From Henckelia pumila (Eukaryota; Streptophyta; Magnoliopsida; Lamiales; Gesneriaceae): 64,000 nt of DNA. The notes beneath the pieces were generated by a model. That model was not told the DNA's origin. It worked only from the letters and a program-made list of their open reading frames with translations, and did not search any database. The stretch spans positions 129,488,375 to 129,552,374 of the forward strand of contig NC_133121.1 of NCBI RefSeq assembly GCF_033568475.1. Direction: 5' to 3'. This document shows, in pieces, positions 46,960 to 59,395 of the stretch (position 1 is the first letter of the stretch; each line of letters starts with the position of its first letter). The translations under genes and the position numbers were made by a program.

Positions 46960-49900
46960 ATGGATTCGTTGTTGCTTCCACTTTTTGTTACTCTTGTTTT
47001 GCTGCAGTTACCTCTTGGTGCTGCACAAAGCTCCAGTAACAACAACAGCACAGTTGATTTTCATGTCGGCGTCATTCTCGATTCGAATTCGACCGTGGTG
47101 GGGCGTATAGGTGAGAGCTGCGTATCCATGGCTCTTGCCGACTTTTATTCGGTTCACAGAGACTACAAAACTAGGCTGGTTCTCCATTTCAGAGATTCAA
47201 ATCAAAGTGTAGTTGATGCAGCTGCTGCTGGTAACTTTCATGCAGCTATATCTATCTATATACCTATTATATATATTCTATGTATATTATGGCACTGTTA
47301 GAGATAATTTATAAAACGTATATCTCAGTTTTTTTTTAACGAAATTTCAATTTTTGTTAACGAAAAACAGGAAAATGCTTCTTAAAAACTTTCTCAAACA
47401 CCACCTATATATTATATATATCTTCATTACTTACTATATTAAAAATCAAGAAGACGACTATATGATTGCGGTGCTGTTGGTATAACATATCTAGCTTATC
47501 CATGCCACCTTCAATAATCCTTTAATTTACATTTAGAAAAGTGTTTTATTATCTTTATCTATGTTTATCATTAAATTTTCTTTATATATAATTCATAATA
47601 AAATAATTTTTTTAAAATTTATGGAAGTGTTTATTTATTTATTTATATAGATATTGATTTAACATTTAAAGTCATGTTTATTATTCTTTATACATGGATA
47701 TTGGATAGTATAGCTATATGTATATGTAAGTTATGTTTAGCATTTAAAGTGTTTTGTTACTTTTATTTAGAATTCAATTTCCATAACGGAAAATAAAAGT
47801 AGAAAAAGACGGAATTATTTCAATAAATTGATTTTAGACGGTGTTTAACTAAACTTATTAATTAAAAATATAACCTAATTGTAATACTAAAACCTAAAAT
47901 TAAATAATTGTATGACCAAAACACAAAACATATACTCTTCCGCATGATTTTGACTATTATTCCTTCACTATATTAAATAATGAGAAAGTTAATTACATGT
48001 TGAATTTGTTTAATTCTCAAGCAAATCACTCATGATCAGATACTTTAGGTGGAAATTCTTAGATTGACTTTTTTTTTTTTTTGGCACGAAAATTACGGTG
48101 ATAGTTTCTTTAAAAAAAACACTACTATTTCACGGGTTTTTCAATTTTTTTAATTAAGTCTATACATTGATAATTTTCTACATAGTTTTCAATTCAGTCT
48201 TGAGATCGAAGAATGTTAAATGCTCATGATTTGTTTTTATAATACTCTATATGAAAAAGAAAAAAAATTATTAACAATATTTCATATAAAAATATATCAT
48301 TACAATTACAGAGACGGAGCTAGAGGGGGGCGGTGGGGGCCGTCGCCCCCCCTCAATTTTTCCAAAATTGTTTGTATATATATTATATATATCATATATA
48401 TAATTAATTAAATTAAAAAATTAAAAACTCTTTTTATATTTGTGAGATCAATGTATATTTTTCATTAATCCCGTAAGAACAAACTTTGATACAAAAATTC
48501 ACATAATATGAATCACATTTAATTGCAAAATTTTTGAAACAAATATATTCTCGACGGTTTAACAAATTAAAAACAGTTACCTTTAAATAAGTATTTATAT
48601 TTTTTATTTTGATTTCTTGTACAATCATCAATTTTTGAATGTATCAAACTACTAAAATTATAATCACTATTATAAAAAACTGAAAAATAATATATATGTT
48701 AGTATGTCATAGATATATTAATTAGATTAATTTAACTATTTCAATTTTAACTTTAATAGAACGTGTAGTTTTAGGTGTTAAATTTCTAATTAAATATGGA
48801 AGATTTATGTTTTAACATTTATTCGTTGATATTACACTTATGCATATTTTGTTCAAAATTTTATAATAAATTTAATCACTACTTAGTTTTAAATTTTATA
48901 TAAAAAATTCGAGTATAATAATTTATCTAAATATACTCCCTCCGTCCCATATATATTGTCCTCTTTGGATTTTCACATAGATTAAGAAAAATGTATTGGG
49001 AAAGCAAATTTTATATAAACTTCCTATTTTATCCCTATTCAATGTATTAAAAAATGATTGCATAATTTTTAAGGTGTAGTTAATAGGGATATATTAGTAA
49101 AGAAGAGTAAAAAAATATTACTAAATATGATATATGACTATATATTTGGGACAAAAAAAAAAGAAAACGTGGACAATATAATTGGGACGGAGGAAGTAAT
49201 AGACATGTAAATAAAAAAAATTACATATTATTTTAATTTTTAATCTACATGTTAAATAATTTTTTGCAGTGATTAAAGTTTTAATTTTAATATTTTAAAT
49301 ATTTAAAAACATTGAAACAATTGTTTTTAACTTTTACATAATTTAATATAAACCATATGTTTAATTTTTATTTTAAATTTCTTTATAAGAAATTCAATTT
49401 TTTACCAAAATTTTAATAAACTTTTCTCAATGATATGAGTCCAAAATTATTTTTTATATTATTATGTATATATATTTTAAATTTTTTAATAATCAATAAT
49501 TACATAATCTAAATTCGCCCTCCTCACTTAAAATTCCTAGCTCCGTCCCTGATTACAAAACCAGTCAATGGTTACTGCCAACAAAGAAAATCGTGGAATC
49601 AAATATGTGATACGCAATTAATAACAAAAGTAAAATTAAAAGTTCGTAAAATTTTTGAAGCGTAAAAAAACGCAGACATTTTTTGCATTCTAAATAGAAA
49701 CTAACCATTTCAAAAATAATCATAATTTATATTATTATGGAAAAACTGCAATTTTGGTTTTTTCGTGTTTCTCATTACTCATTTTGTGATTTCGATCCAT
49801 TATATAATTATATTTTCGTATTTCAGTTTAGTTCTACATGATTCCATTTTTGGTAATTTCAATTCGTTTTATTCGAAATAATTATGTGACACTGTATACG

Positions 49901-52833
49901 TCAGTTCCATGTCACCACTGTCACGTCAGACTAACGAAACACTTTTTTCTTGATAGTAGCATAAAAAAAGCAAAATAAAAAATAAAAAAATAATAATAAT
50001 AAAAAAACCTTGAATCTAGAACTAGAGTGTATTGGTTTCTTGGATCTTAACAAATGTGTTTAATTTGCTTTCTATGCGAACCCTTAATTCTCAGCTCTGG
50101 ATCTTCTGCAACATGAGAGAGTGGATGCCATTATTGGTCCTCAAAGCTCGGAACAGGTCAACTTTGTGATGAATCTTGGAAACAGAACTCAAGTACCCAT
50201 TGTTTCTTTCTCTGCCACCAGCCCTTCTCTTGCTCCTCGAGCTCAATTTTTCGTTCAGACATCACAAAGCGACGCCTTTCAAGCCAAGGCTATTGCCTCC
50301 ATCATCCAGAACTTCAAATGGAACCAAGTTGTGGTCATTAATGAAGACACGGAATATGGTAATGGCATCATCCCTTATCTGTTCAATGCCTTAAACGATG
50401 TCAATGCCCGAATTTCATATCGAAGCGTGGTTCCGAAATATGCGTCCGATGATTTCATAAGCAAGGAACTGTACAAAATGATGGGTATGCAGACTCGGGT
50501 GTTCGTGGTGCACGCGTCTCTGTCTCTTGGAACAAAGCTGTTTCCAAAGTTGAGAGAATTAGGAATGAACAGCGCTGGATATGCTTGGATTGTCACGAGT
50601 GGGCTAACGGATTTATTTCATTTCATGGATTTGGAAGTTGTTGAATCCATGCAAGGTTTTCTTGGGGTGAAACCTTTAGTCCCCAACTCTAGAAAACTGC
50701 GATCTTTTTCTCATAGATGGGTCCGAACGTTTCATCGGGAAAACCCCGATTTGAAATTAGTCACTGAGACGAGCATATTTGGGCTTTGGGCGTACGACAC
50801 TTTGTGGGCTCTGGCGATGGCAGCGGAAAGCATTGGAAGCACCAACCCAAATCTGGTTACGAACAAATTAAACAGGGGAATTAGCATTAATGCTGCTAAT
50901 CCATTTGCTCTAGAGAGTTCAGACACGGGTCCTAAACTTCATGACGCATTGTTAGGAACGAGGTTTAATGGTCTTGCTGGAGAGTTTAAGCTCGTAAATG
51001 GACAGTTGATGCAGACACCGTATCAGATAGTTAATTTTGATGGAAATCATGAGAGACTTGTAGCAACCTGGACACCATATGTTGAAAATCAAAAGGAAAC
51101 CATTAATTCGTACTTTACTCCAAAGGTGAAGTTCGGGCCGATCATAATATGGCCCGGCGATTCGACGGAGGCACCGAAAGGATGGCAAATCCCTGTAAAC
51201 GGTAACCGCCTGCGAGTTGGGGTGCCACTAAAACCTGGTTTCAACGAATTCTTGACAGTGGAGATTGTTCCTACAACTAAGGAAGTGCAAGTTAGCGGAT
51301 GCTATAAACAGGTGTTTGATCATGTAATAGCCTCGTTACCTTATGCTATAGTTCCCAAATTTGTGGCCTACCCATTCTTTGATGCAAATGGTTCAGCAAT
51401 CGGGAATTATAATGATTTCGTGAATCAAGTATCTAAGCAGGTGATTTTGAATTTGTTGTAAATTACTTTTTGAGTTTCTAATTTAATCAACACTGACATG
51501 CTCATGGTTGATATTTATAGGAGCGATTTGATGCAGCAATAGGAGACATTACCATCACATACGAACGATCGCTAAACGTGGACTTCACCATGCCATATGT
51601 GGAAGGAGGTGTGACCTGTATAGTCCCGATTACTCGTGAATATCATTATAACAGGTTTACCATTTTTACCCTCTTCCGCATAGACCTGTGGATTACTGCT
51701 GTTGTCTTGTATCTTGCAAATGCTCTGGCTATATCAATTCTTGGTCGCCGGATCCTCTCTGAATCCACGGAGCAACTTGGGCAGCATCCTGGCATGATTG
51801 GCTATTTCCCATTTTTCCCTGGTAAAAAATATATATATTGCACTTTTAATTAATGTCTGAATAATTAATCTAGTGTAGTACCTTTCATCTGATATGTATA
51901 TATATGAAGGGTTTATTTTTCTAATGTACGTAGGACAAGGACTCAATGCCAATTTGCTTTGTCTGATTTTGGTGGCATGGGTTTTTGTGTCATCTCTGTT
52001 GTACGCGACTCTTACCGCCAGTGTAACATCGGCACTCGTTGTGCCGGGGCTTCGACCTAATGTGACAGATGTGAGTGAACTTATCGGGAAAGGATGGCCT
52101 GTCGGGACCCAACAAGGGTCGTTTGTGTTTCGTTTCTTGAAAGACTTAGGATTCCGAGAATCAAATATATTGAACTATAATTCGACAGAAGATGTTGATA
52201 AAGCATTAGGAAGTACCGGAGATATAAAAGCATTTTGTGATACTGTGCCTCACATAAGGCTCTTGTTGTCGAATAAATACTGTGGCAAATACATGGCAAT
52301 TGAGCCAACTTATCGAACAGAGGGTTTCGCTTTTGTAAGCATCTCATGTCAACTCAACAACATTTATATTACACATGCATGCGCACTTCAGTACGTACAG
52401 TTAATTTGCATATTTATTAATTGTTGACATGATGTTTTTTTTGGATCATGTTCAGGTTTTTCCCAGAGGTTCCCCCTTAGTTTCAGATGTCTCGCGCGCC
52501 ATACTTCAATCGACGACGTTGGCAAACAAGAGTGGCACCATTGAAGACATCGTGAAAAAGTGTATTGAAAACGAAACATGTTCGGATCCAGATAGCAACT
52601 CTAGTACTGGATCTGCAGTGAAGACGGAACTGTTTGTGGTGCCTTTTATTTTCTCAGCTTGTATTACAGTGGCATGCCTCCTACTTTCAGAAGTAGCTGA
52701 TCTTCGTAAGAAAGGAAAACTTGTGTTTGATCAGAAAATGCCGGCTAGAATACTGTATCGATGGAACTCTGCACTTGCTCCAATACTGCCAAAAAAATAT
52801 GTTGGCCAGACTCCAAGTAGTACAGGTGAATGA
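46960..52833 (+). CDS. Glutamate receptor-like channel GLR-A (plant GLR, clade II-like)
   Basis: Five exons: 46960-47230, 50095-51440, 51521-51821, 51934-52334 and 52456-52833. All are GT-AG and in frame, giving 898 residues. Signal peptide 1-22; amino-terminal LIVBP-like domain about 29-400 (VGVILDSNS, DAIIGPQSS, VPIVSFSATSP); S1 ligand lobe from about 450 (LRVGVPLKPGFNEF, AIGDITITYERS, VDFTMPY); M1 about 593-613; a short pore loop about 628-645; M3 about 648-672 (TLTASVTS where GLRs usually have SYTASLTS); S2 lobe (EPTYRTEGFAF); M4 about 831-852. The family forms amino-acid-gated cation channels in the plasma or internal membranes. The pore-loop consensus around FST(M/L)VFA is not recognisable and the loop is about five residues short, as in GLR-B, so conduction may differ or be lost. 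Intron 1 is swollen by transposons. Confidence 0.9.
47231..48308 (+). other. GLR-A intron 1, 5' portion
   Basis: AT-rich intronic DNA with no exon-like segment. Poly-T and TA-rich tracts dominate. The corresponding intron in GLR-B is only 124 bp, so almost all of this is acquired sequence. Confidence 0.5.
48309..49551. mobile_element. hAT-like element in GLR-A intron 1
   Basis: Ends CAGAGACGGAGCTAG and CTAGCTCCGTCCCTG form a 15-bp inverted repeat with one mismatch, of a type common for plant hAT-like elements. It is 1243 bp with no transposase. An exact 8-bp target duplication was not seen, although ATTACAA occurs at both flanks in offset positions. A Stowaway MITE is nested inside. Confidence 0.65.
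48936..49196. mobile_element. Stowaway (Tc1/mariner-type) MITE
   Basis: 261 bp with the classic ends CTCCCTCCGTCCC and GGGACGGAGGAAG, flanked by the TA dinucleotide (48934-48935 and 49197-49198). AT-rich and non-coding. It is nested within the hAT-like element in GLR-A intron 1. Confidence 0.92.
49740..49960. mobile_element. Worn family B MITE copy in GLR-A intron 1
   Basis: It shares 'TTTTGTGATTTCGATCC', TTTCAGTTTAGTTC, TTCGAAATAATTATGTGACA and CACGTCAGACTAACG-type words with the full family B copies at 53441-53753 and 60650-60946. The right half is missing. Confidence 0.5.
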
Positions 52834-53431
52834 ATGAAAGTTGGTGTTTGAGCAACAAAAAGAATGAAGATTATGAATTTTGACGAAAATTTGCGAGTGG
52901 AATCAACATTTCAGGGGAGGGTGTGATGTGTATGTACGTAATTCATGTAAAGAAGATCCTTTTTTCACTCAGAAGAAGTTGATCCTCTTTTGCTAATGTA
53001 CGAAGAAAGAGTTCACGTGGTGTGGTTTGAACTGTTTATTATTATTTATTAAAATTCAAACTGATATATATAATATATAGTTTGGTTTGAAAAATATTTT
53101 GTAATTTTTTTTTTAAAGTAGATATGTGCTTTAGGGGGTTATGCGGGTTTTTCCACAAGGAGAGTGATTGAAAAATACAAACAAAAGGTATGTTATTAAT
53201 ACATTAATAATCTATATATCTTTTATTATAAAATTGTGAATCAATTATGCCTAAAGTTTCACATTGTGTATTGATAACTTTATCTTTCGTATACACACGC
53301 TTGAGAAATTTGATAGGGATATTTTCATAAAATTAATTATTATGAAGATATCAAAATTGTCAAATTGCATGTATACTATATAAGAATCCAGTTACCAACA
53401 GTCGATACCTATTATAAAAATAAAACTATTA
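52834..53431 (+). other. 3' UTR and 3' flank of GLR-A
   Basis: The first 150 bp or so is the UTR that matches the relic at 43.5 kb. About 53250-53405 (CTTGAGAAATTTGATAGGGA, ATTTTCATAAAAT, CATGTATACTA) recurs directly at 56605-56755. Confidence 0.5.
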
Positions 53432-53440
53432 TAAAATTTA

Positions 53441-53753
53441 GGGAAAATTGTAAATTTAGTCCTTTATGTTTGTCACTTTGCGATTTTGGTCCTCTATGTT
53501 TTCACATTTCAGTTTTAGTCCTCCATGTTTTGATTTTTGGCAATTTTGGTCCTTTTTATTCGAAAATGCTTACGTGACATTATACACGTCAGCTCCACAT
53601 CAGCATTGAATTGATGCCACGTCAGCGCCACGTCGGAAAAAAGACTAAAATTGCCAAAAAAATAAAGATAGCGGACTAAAACTGAAATATGAAAATATAA
53701 AGGACTGAAATCGCAAAGTGACAAACATACCGGACCAAAAAAGCAATTTTCCC
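53441..53753. mobile_element. MITE family B, copy B1, 9-bp TSD
   Basis: Ends GGGAAAATTG and CAATTTTCCC are inverted repeats. The flanks TAAAATTTA at 53432-53440 and 53754-53762 form a perfect 9-bp target duplication, which suggests a Mutator-type MITE. The interior pairs as a long imperfect hairpin with CACGTCAGC motifs at the centre. It is non-coding. Confidence 0.75.
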
Positions 53754-53762
53754 TAAAATTTA

Positions 53763-54560
53763 AACCAAAGTCAAAGTTTTACATTTTGTGTTGGGTTTAA
53801 AAATGCAGCCAATCTTGTTTTTGATAGCAACAAAACTTGTTTTTATGTTTCTAAAGTGTGTAAATGGGACAAAGTTGAAAGTTTTGAGAAGCTAAAACTC
53901 AAATTTATTCATGCTGGAATTCTTGTTTATTTGAATTTTTGGAACATATCTCGTAACTCTGTGATCCAAATCACCAAAAGCCAAATTTTTTGGAAAGCCT
54001 ACTCAAATATCTACAAGTCATATTTCAGATCAGATCAGTTATTTCAAATGTTATCCAGACGAAATGGTGGTCGCAATATCGAACTGGATGCAATTGATAC
54101 AATAACCAGATCAAACATGATCAACTCTGGTATTTTGGTCATATTTTCCAGCTCGGTTATCCAAATGAAATATGTTCTACGAAGCTAATTAAGACAATGA
54201 TATACAAAACATATTCACAAGTCAAATTCTGAATCGAAGTGTAAGAAGCTGAAATATCGCGATGAAATTTTTGGTTCTGCACAGGATAAAGAAAGAGTTC
54301 AAGTTTGTCCACAGTCTGGTATTTCGAACATATCTCTAACAAAAATCCAAGACATTTTGAACATTTTTCTCTTGTATGAATTCGAAATCGATTGATTCTT
54401 GATTTCATGGAAAGCCAAGACAAAGGGCTACAATTGAATGTTCATCAATTTGCATAGAAATCAGTAAATTAAGAGCTACTATCAAGTGAACAGATCAGTT
54501 CAATCTTGACCAAACTAGATCCATTCGAATGGACCATATTAGTTGGACCAGACTAGATCA
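53763..54560. other. Unclassified stretch with one open frame, no gene supported
   Basis: A 110-codon open frame at 53856-54188 has no recognisable domain. Phrases recur within the stretch, such as TCTGGTATTTTGGTCATAT against TCTGGTATTTCGAACATAT, so it is probably internal sequence of a decayed retroelement. Confidence 0.35.
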
Positions 54561-54564
54561 GTCA

Positions 54565-55800
54565 AATCTAGACCTGGCCAAGGGCCAAGGCAAACCTGGA
54601 CCGGAATCGGCCCGTGGTCAATGGGTTTGACACGGAATTGTTACCGAACCAGCCACTAACTGATCTGGTCACAGTTTTTTATTTTGAAAAGCGCTGACCC
54701 GGCGGGTCCAACCCGTGGGGATGGCCCGGGTCCACCCGACAGGTCGACCTATTTTTAAATAATATATATTTATTATTTTATTAAAAATTTAAATAATATT
54801 TATATATTTAATACCCACGTATTAGATTTGAACCCAAGACCAAATGGTATTGGAGCATCACTCTTGCCACTAGGGTAAGAGATCATCAGTTAATAGATTG
54901 TGATTGAATATAATTAAATATAATAATTTTTTTATATAAAATGAAAGTTGAAATGTAATAGATTTTTTTTTTATTGATATAGATAGAGTTTTTAATATAA
55001 GATGTTGAAAATTAAAATATAAAATAGTTTTTATTGAATAAATGTAATAAAAATGGGAAAATAAGTTTTTTAGTCCAGTAACTTTACACTCTTTGGATTT
55101 TGGTCTATTAACTTTTCTGATGTGGGTTTTGGTACACTAACTTTGCATTAATTTTTTTTTTTAGGTCCAACTGCATACGTGTCAGCTTCTGATTGATCAA
55201 CGTCATCATTTTGGACCAATAAGAAGTTGACACGTATGCAGTTGGACCAAAAAAACACAAAAAATGCAAATTTAGTGTACCAAAACCCACATCAAAAAAG
55301 TTAATGGACCAAAACCAAAACATGGACAAGTTAATGGACCAAAAAACTTATTTTCCCTAAATTTATTATTGAGAGATATAATTTTTATTATAAGATGTTA
55401 AAAGTTTAAATGTAATATATTTTTTTATTTAATTTGTATAATATATTTTTTAGTGACATAGATAGAGTTTTTTTATATAAAATGTTGAAAGTTGAAATGC
55501 CATATATTTTTTATTAAATAAATATAATATTGTAAGATGTAAAAATTTTAAATGTATATATTTTTTATTGAATAAATTTATAGATTTTTTATTGAGATAA
55601 TGAAATATTTGATAGAGTTTTTAAAAGTTCAATTGTACAATTTTTTTTTTTAAAAAAACAAGGGTTGAGCCTGACCCGGAACCGGCGGTTAACCGGACCC
55701 GAACCGGAACCGCCGGTTCACCAACTCGAACCGGAATCGGCCATGGGCAGGCCGGTTAAGGGTTGTAAAATGCCAACCCGGACCCAGCCCATGTCCTGAT
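54565..55800. mobile_element. Non-autonomous DNA element with GC-rich CCGG/CCCGG ends
   Basis: Both ends are GC-rich and full of ACCGGAATCGGCC and ACCCGG words in opposite orientation, around an AT-rich middle. Family A MITE copy A1 is nested inside. Precise termini and a target duplication could not be fixed. Confidence 0.4.
55055..55357. mobile_element. MITE family A, copy A1
   Basis: About 300 bp, an almost complete hairpin. It starts GGGAAAATAAGTTTTTTAGT and ends AACTTATTTTCCC. The centre has CATACGTGTCAGCTTCTGAT and its inverse around a CGTCATCATTTTGGACC loop. Non-coding. Confidence 0.75.
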
Positions 55801-55849
55801 CTAGTCAAACCAGTCTGATGAACAATAAAATCAGCTCAACTTTAGAAAA

Positions 55850-56330
55850 TTGTCAGCAATTCAAATAAGATTGTTTCAACATTAGAAAGTGTCAAGAAAA
55901 TTCCCAAACGACCATATTCTTGAATATCTTTGTATATGAGTTGAAGAGAGCTCACTCACACACATATGATAATGCTTTGAAATATTAGTTGAGTGAGTGT
56001 CTTAGCACAAAGACATTAAAGATTGTGTTTTTAGTCTTGGTACAATAGACTTTAAACATTATGCAGATTGCGAGGTTGAGACCTACAATCGAGTGTGCTA
56101 GGAGTTCTTGTTTAGGCAGTGGGTACGTAAGTACTATAGACTGCAGGAGTTTGTACAAAGAGTTGTATAAATCAAAGTTTCTAGTGGATCCTTTCAAGGG
56201 GAAGAAGGGGAAACGTAGAAGTTTTATCTCCGAACAACCATAAACAAATTCGTGTCTATTAATTATCGCTTTACTTTACTATTTCTAGTGTTTTGGATTG
56301 CATTGTTGAAACATTTTATGTGTTTGATAA
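55850..56330 (+). mobile_element. Copia LTR remnant
   Basis: The segment with TGTGCTAGGAGTTC, CCTTTCAAGGGGAAGAAGGG and TCTCCGAACAACCATAAAC resembles the 3' part of a copia LTR transcript leader, a phrase order common in plant copia LTRs. There is no coding region and no paired LTR, so it is a remnant. Confidence 0.4.
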
Positions 56331-58877
56331 AATTAAATACCAAAATACTGCATACAGAGTTTTTGATAAAATGCTTCAACCAGCTGTTTTTATCATTTCA
56401 ACTTGCATTCTTTACAATTGATTTCTAAAAATTTTAGTCGGTTTTTAGATGGATTATTTTGAGTTATTTTCGTTCGGTTTGAAAATTGAACTCGATATAA
56501 TATCTCGGTACTCGGTTCATTTTTGAACATTTAAAAAATGAGCTATTGTAGATCTAAAATATTTTTAAGCGTGTATTCAACTCGGACCCTCCCTCTACAT
56601 ACACTCAAGATCCTAACATTTTGTATTATCAACTTTATCCTTTTTTTACAAATGCTTGAGAAATTTTATAGGAATATTTTCATAAAATAATGAATATGAC
56701 GATGTCTAAATTGTCAAACTACATGTATACTAGATAAGAATCTCGTTACTAACAAGACAAAAACTCCAAAATTATTTTATTTTTATTTTTTTGTAGATAA
56801 ATATAATGAATTGAGGAAGCCAAATCGTGTGTTCTAACTTCTAAGGATGGTGAACGAAGAAGTAGGGTGTTTTAAATTTCGGATAAAATAAAAAAAATTA
56901 TAAATAAAAACCAACAAAACTTTGAATTTGAATATAAATTTTAAAATCAAAATATATTTAGTTTGATTTTGAATTATATGTGTCAAAATCGAACTGACAA
57001 AAAAACAAAATTTTATTAAATTAATAATTTCGTAATTCCGAAGCAACAAAAAGTCTTGTAAAAAAAGAAAGAAATGTTGTTCATCCAAATTGTCACCACA
57101 TCAATCGTATGCAGTGCGGTTTACACTGTGTTTTTCTTCTTATTTTTTAAATCGCGGTTTTGATCCACACGCGGTCGTACAGTGCAGTTCGATCATTTTT
57201 AGTCATTAATTATTATAAGTTTGATTAGCCAATTCTAGATATATGCCTCCTCCCAAGCAAGAGGCTTATTAATTATTATATACTTTGGATTTTTCTTTTT
57301 GAAAAATATAAATCTACATTTTTAATTTAATCAAAATAATTATATTCGAATTAAAGCCCCTCGTGACTATGACCCGATCAAGGCATGAAAGACTTGACTC
57401 CACATCCTATTCAAATTAAAAGTCTTAACTTGTCTTATGGTGGTGTTCAAGTTGATGGAGTAAGTGAACTCTTGACCTAGTGTGGTTTACCTGATTAGCG
57501 TAGTTTGCAGGCTATTGCGTTAGTCAATGGATTTACCCAGAGCGCACCAAAAAATAGCGACTGCGGTTTCCTATGTCACAAAAAAATTCTTAACTTGTTT
57601 TAATATTTGCTTACTAACCCAAATTGACTTGACCAGTGAAAGCAACTTTTTTTTTCTATATTTGTAGTTGCATGCACGTTAATTTGAGGACTATGACTTG
57701 TTCCCATCAATAATTTATTAGGCTAGCACTAAATTAATTACGCACTAATTTTCAACATCATGCCAATAGTCAATTTAAACATTATGGTAATTATTTAATT
57801 TACACATCGGAACAACGTTTAATGTTGAAATTCAATCCATTTACAATACCACTTCAAAGTTTAAATGTTTGTTTTAACATTATTATATTGTGCATGCACA
57901 TCTTAATTACTATCTTAGAAAAGTAAAATAAAATTAACGATGATTTGATGTGTCTACTAATTAACACCATCCAATTAATAGACCCGATTTATAAATTTAA
58001 TATACTCTAATTCGTTTCAAATATAAATGACACATCACACATTTGTTTTATCATTCATCGTAAATATATAGTCTAATGTCTATAATTAGTATTATTCTCT
58101 ATATTCTTTTACCAGTGTACACACATTCATAAGGTACGAAAATGAGAATTGCATGTCTTGCAAAACTTATGTTTCCTATAATTTTATTATTATTCTTTAG
58201 AAAACATGGATAAACTTAAATATATAAGAGGGAGAGAGTAATATGAGAATACGATATTTATTTTATAATACAAAAAAATTACAGAAAAAAGTTTAGAAAT
58301 GTATATATGATCCGAGCAAAGACTCTCTCCACCATTACTTATTAATTGTACTTGCGTGTGCATTAAATATGCGGTTGTAGGAATTCAAGCATTATTCTTA
58401 CGATTTTGTCATCGAATTAATTGACATCTATCTCAGCGCATTTTCTCAGAAGTTACCTATCATTTAAGATATTTTGATTAATTGATATCTTTCAGTCAAC
58501 TCCATTAAAAATATTTTTTAGTTAACTTAAGGTTGTATTCAGATGAAATTATTTGAATTTGAAAGGAAGAAACACACGTAATTAGATTTGTTTTAAAAAA
58601 ATATTTAAAAAATATATTCTCAATATTTATGAAGATTTGGAAACCAACATGTTTACGAGAAGAAATTAAAATATAAAATGTAACGGGGAGGGTTTAAAAT
58701 AATTAAGTAAGTATCATATTGGCATATCAATTTTAGTATCATACTAACTTTGATATGCCAATATGATACTAAAAAATTTATTTATAATTTTACCCTTCAT
58801 AATATTTATTTTGATATGTCAATATATGATACTAAAATTTATTTATAATTTTACCCTTCATAATATTTATTATCTAC
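56331..58877. other. Gene-free stretch, including the distal upstream flank of GLR-B
   Basis: 56605-56755 repeats part of the GLR-A 3' flank. From about 57700 there are blocks similar to 44.7-45.3 kb upstream of GLR-A. At 58740-58880 a unit of about 60 bp (TTTATTTATAATTTTACCC) is tandemly duplicated. No gene. Confidence 0.4.
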
Positions 58878-59066
58878 TTTGCTAGTAGGGCTGTAAACGA
58901 GTCGAACCGAGCCGAACTATAGCAAAATTTTAGTGTTCGAGCTCGAGTTCAAATTGAAATATTTGAAGTTCGGCTCGAAGCTCGAAATTTTTTTATTTTC
59001 GGCTCGATTTCGATTCGAGTTCGAGTTCGAGTATATTATATAATATTTATATAATATTATCTATAT

Positions 59067-59072
59067 ATAATA

Positions 59073-59126
<54 letters not shown>
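59067..59126. repeat. (TA)n microsatellite
   Basis: About 30 near-perfect TA units inside the hAT-type element, directly before the Helitron-like insert. Confidence 0.85.
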
Positions 59127-59127
<1 letters not shown>

Positions 59128-59395
59128 TATTAATTAAGGGAGATGGGTGAATAGTAACTACTTTTTTGGTGAAGCTTTTTTTCTTAATTTCAAGTCTACC
59201 CTTTCATACATTAACTCCTAAACATATTTAATTTTGTAGAAATGTTTAATTTCTCATATTTTATATAAATAATTATCTTACTAAATTTTATATCATATTT
59301 ATTTTTGTACAATACGGTAATTAAATGGAAATTTTTAAAAAATAAATATGCAAACATATTATGTTTCACACACAACGTGTGTGCCAAGTTGCTAG
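59127..59395 (+). mobile_element. Helitron-like insert inside the hAT element
   Basis: The right end has the Helitron signature: a hairpin CACACACAACGTGTGTG (59368-59384) followed after about ten bases by CTAG, with a T next in the host sequence. The left end merges into the TA run (ACTATTAATTAAGGGAGATG), so the usual TC start cannot be placed. It is non-coding. Confidence 0.5.

Noticed and set aside
50375-51188. Minus-strand ORFs within GLR-A exon 2, also in GLR-B
   Set aside because: They are antisense shadows of a conserved coding exon, kept in both paralogues because the sense protein is conserved.
53856-54188. 110-codon ORF
   Set aside because: No recognisable domain, and it sits in repeat-like sequence; probably a remnant of retroelement DNA.
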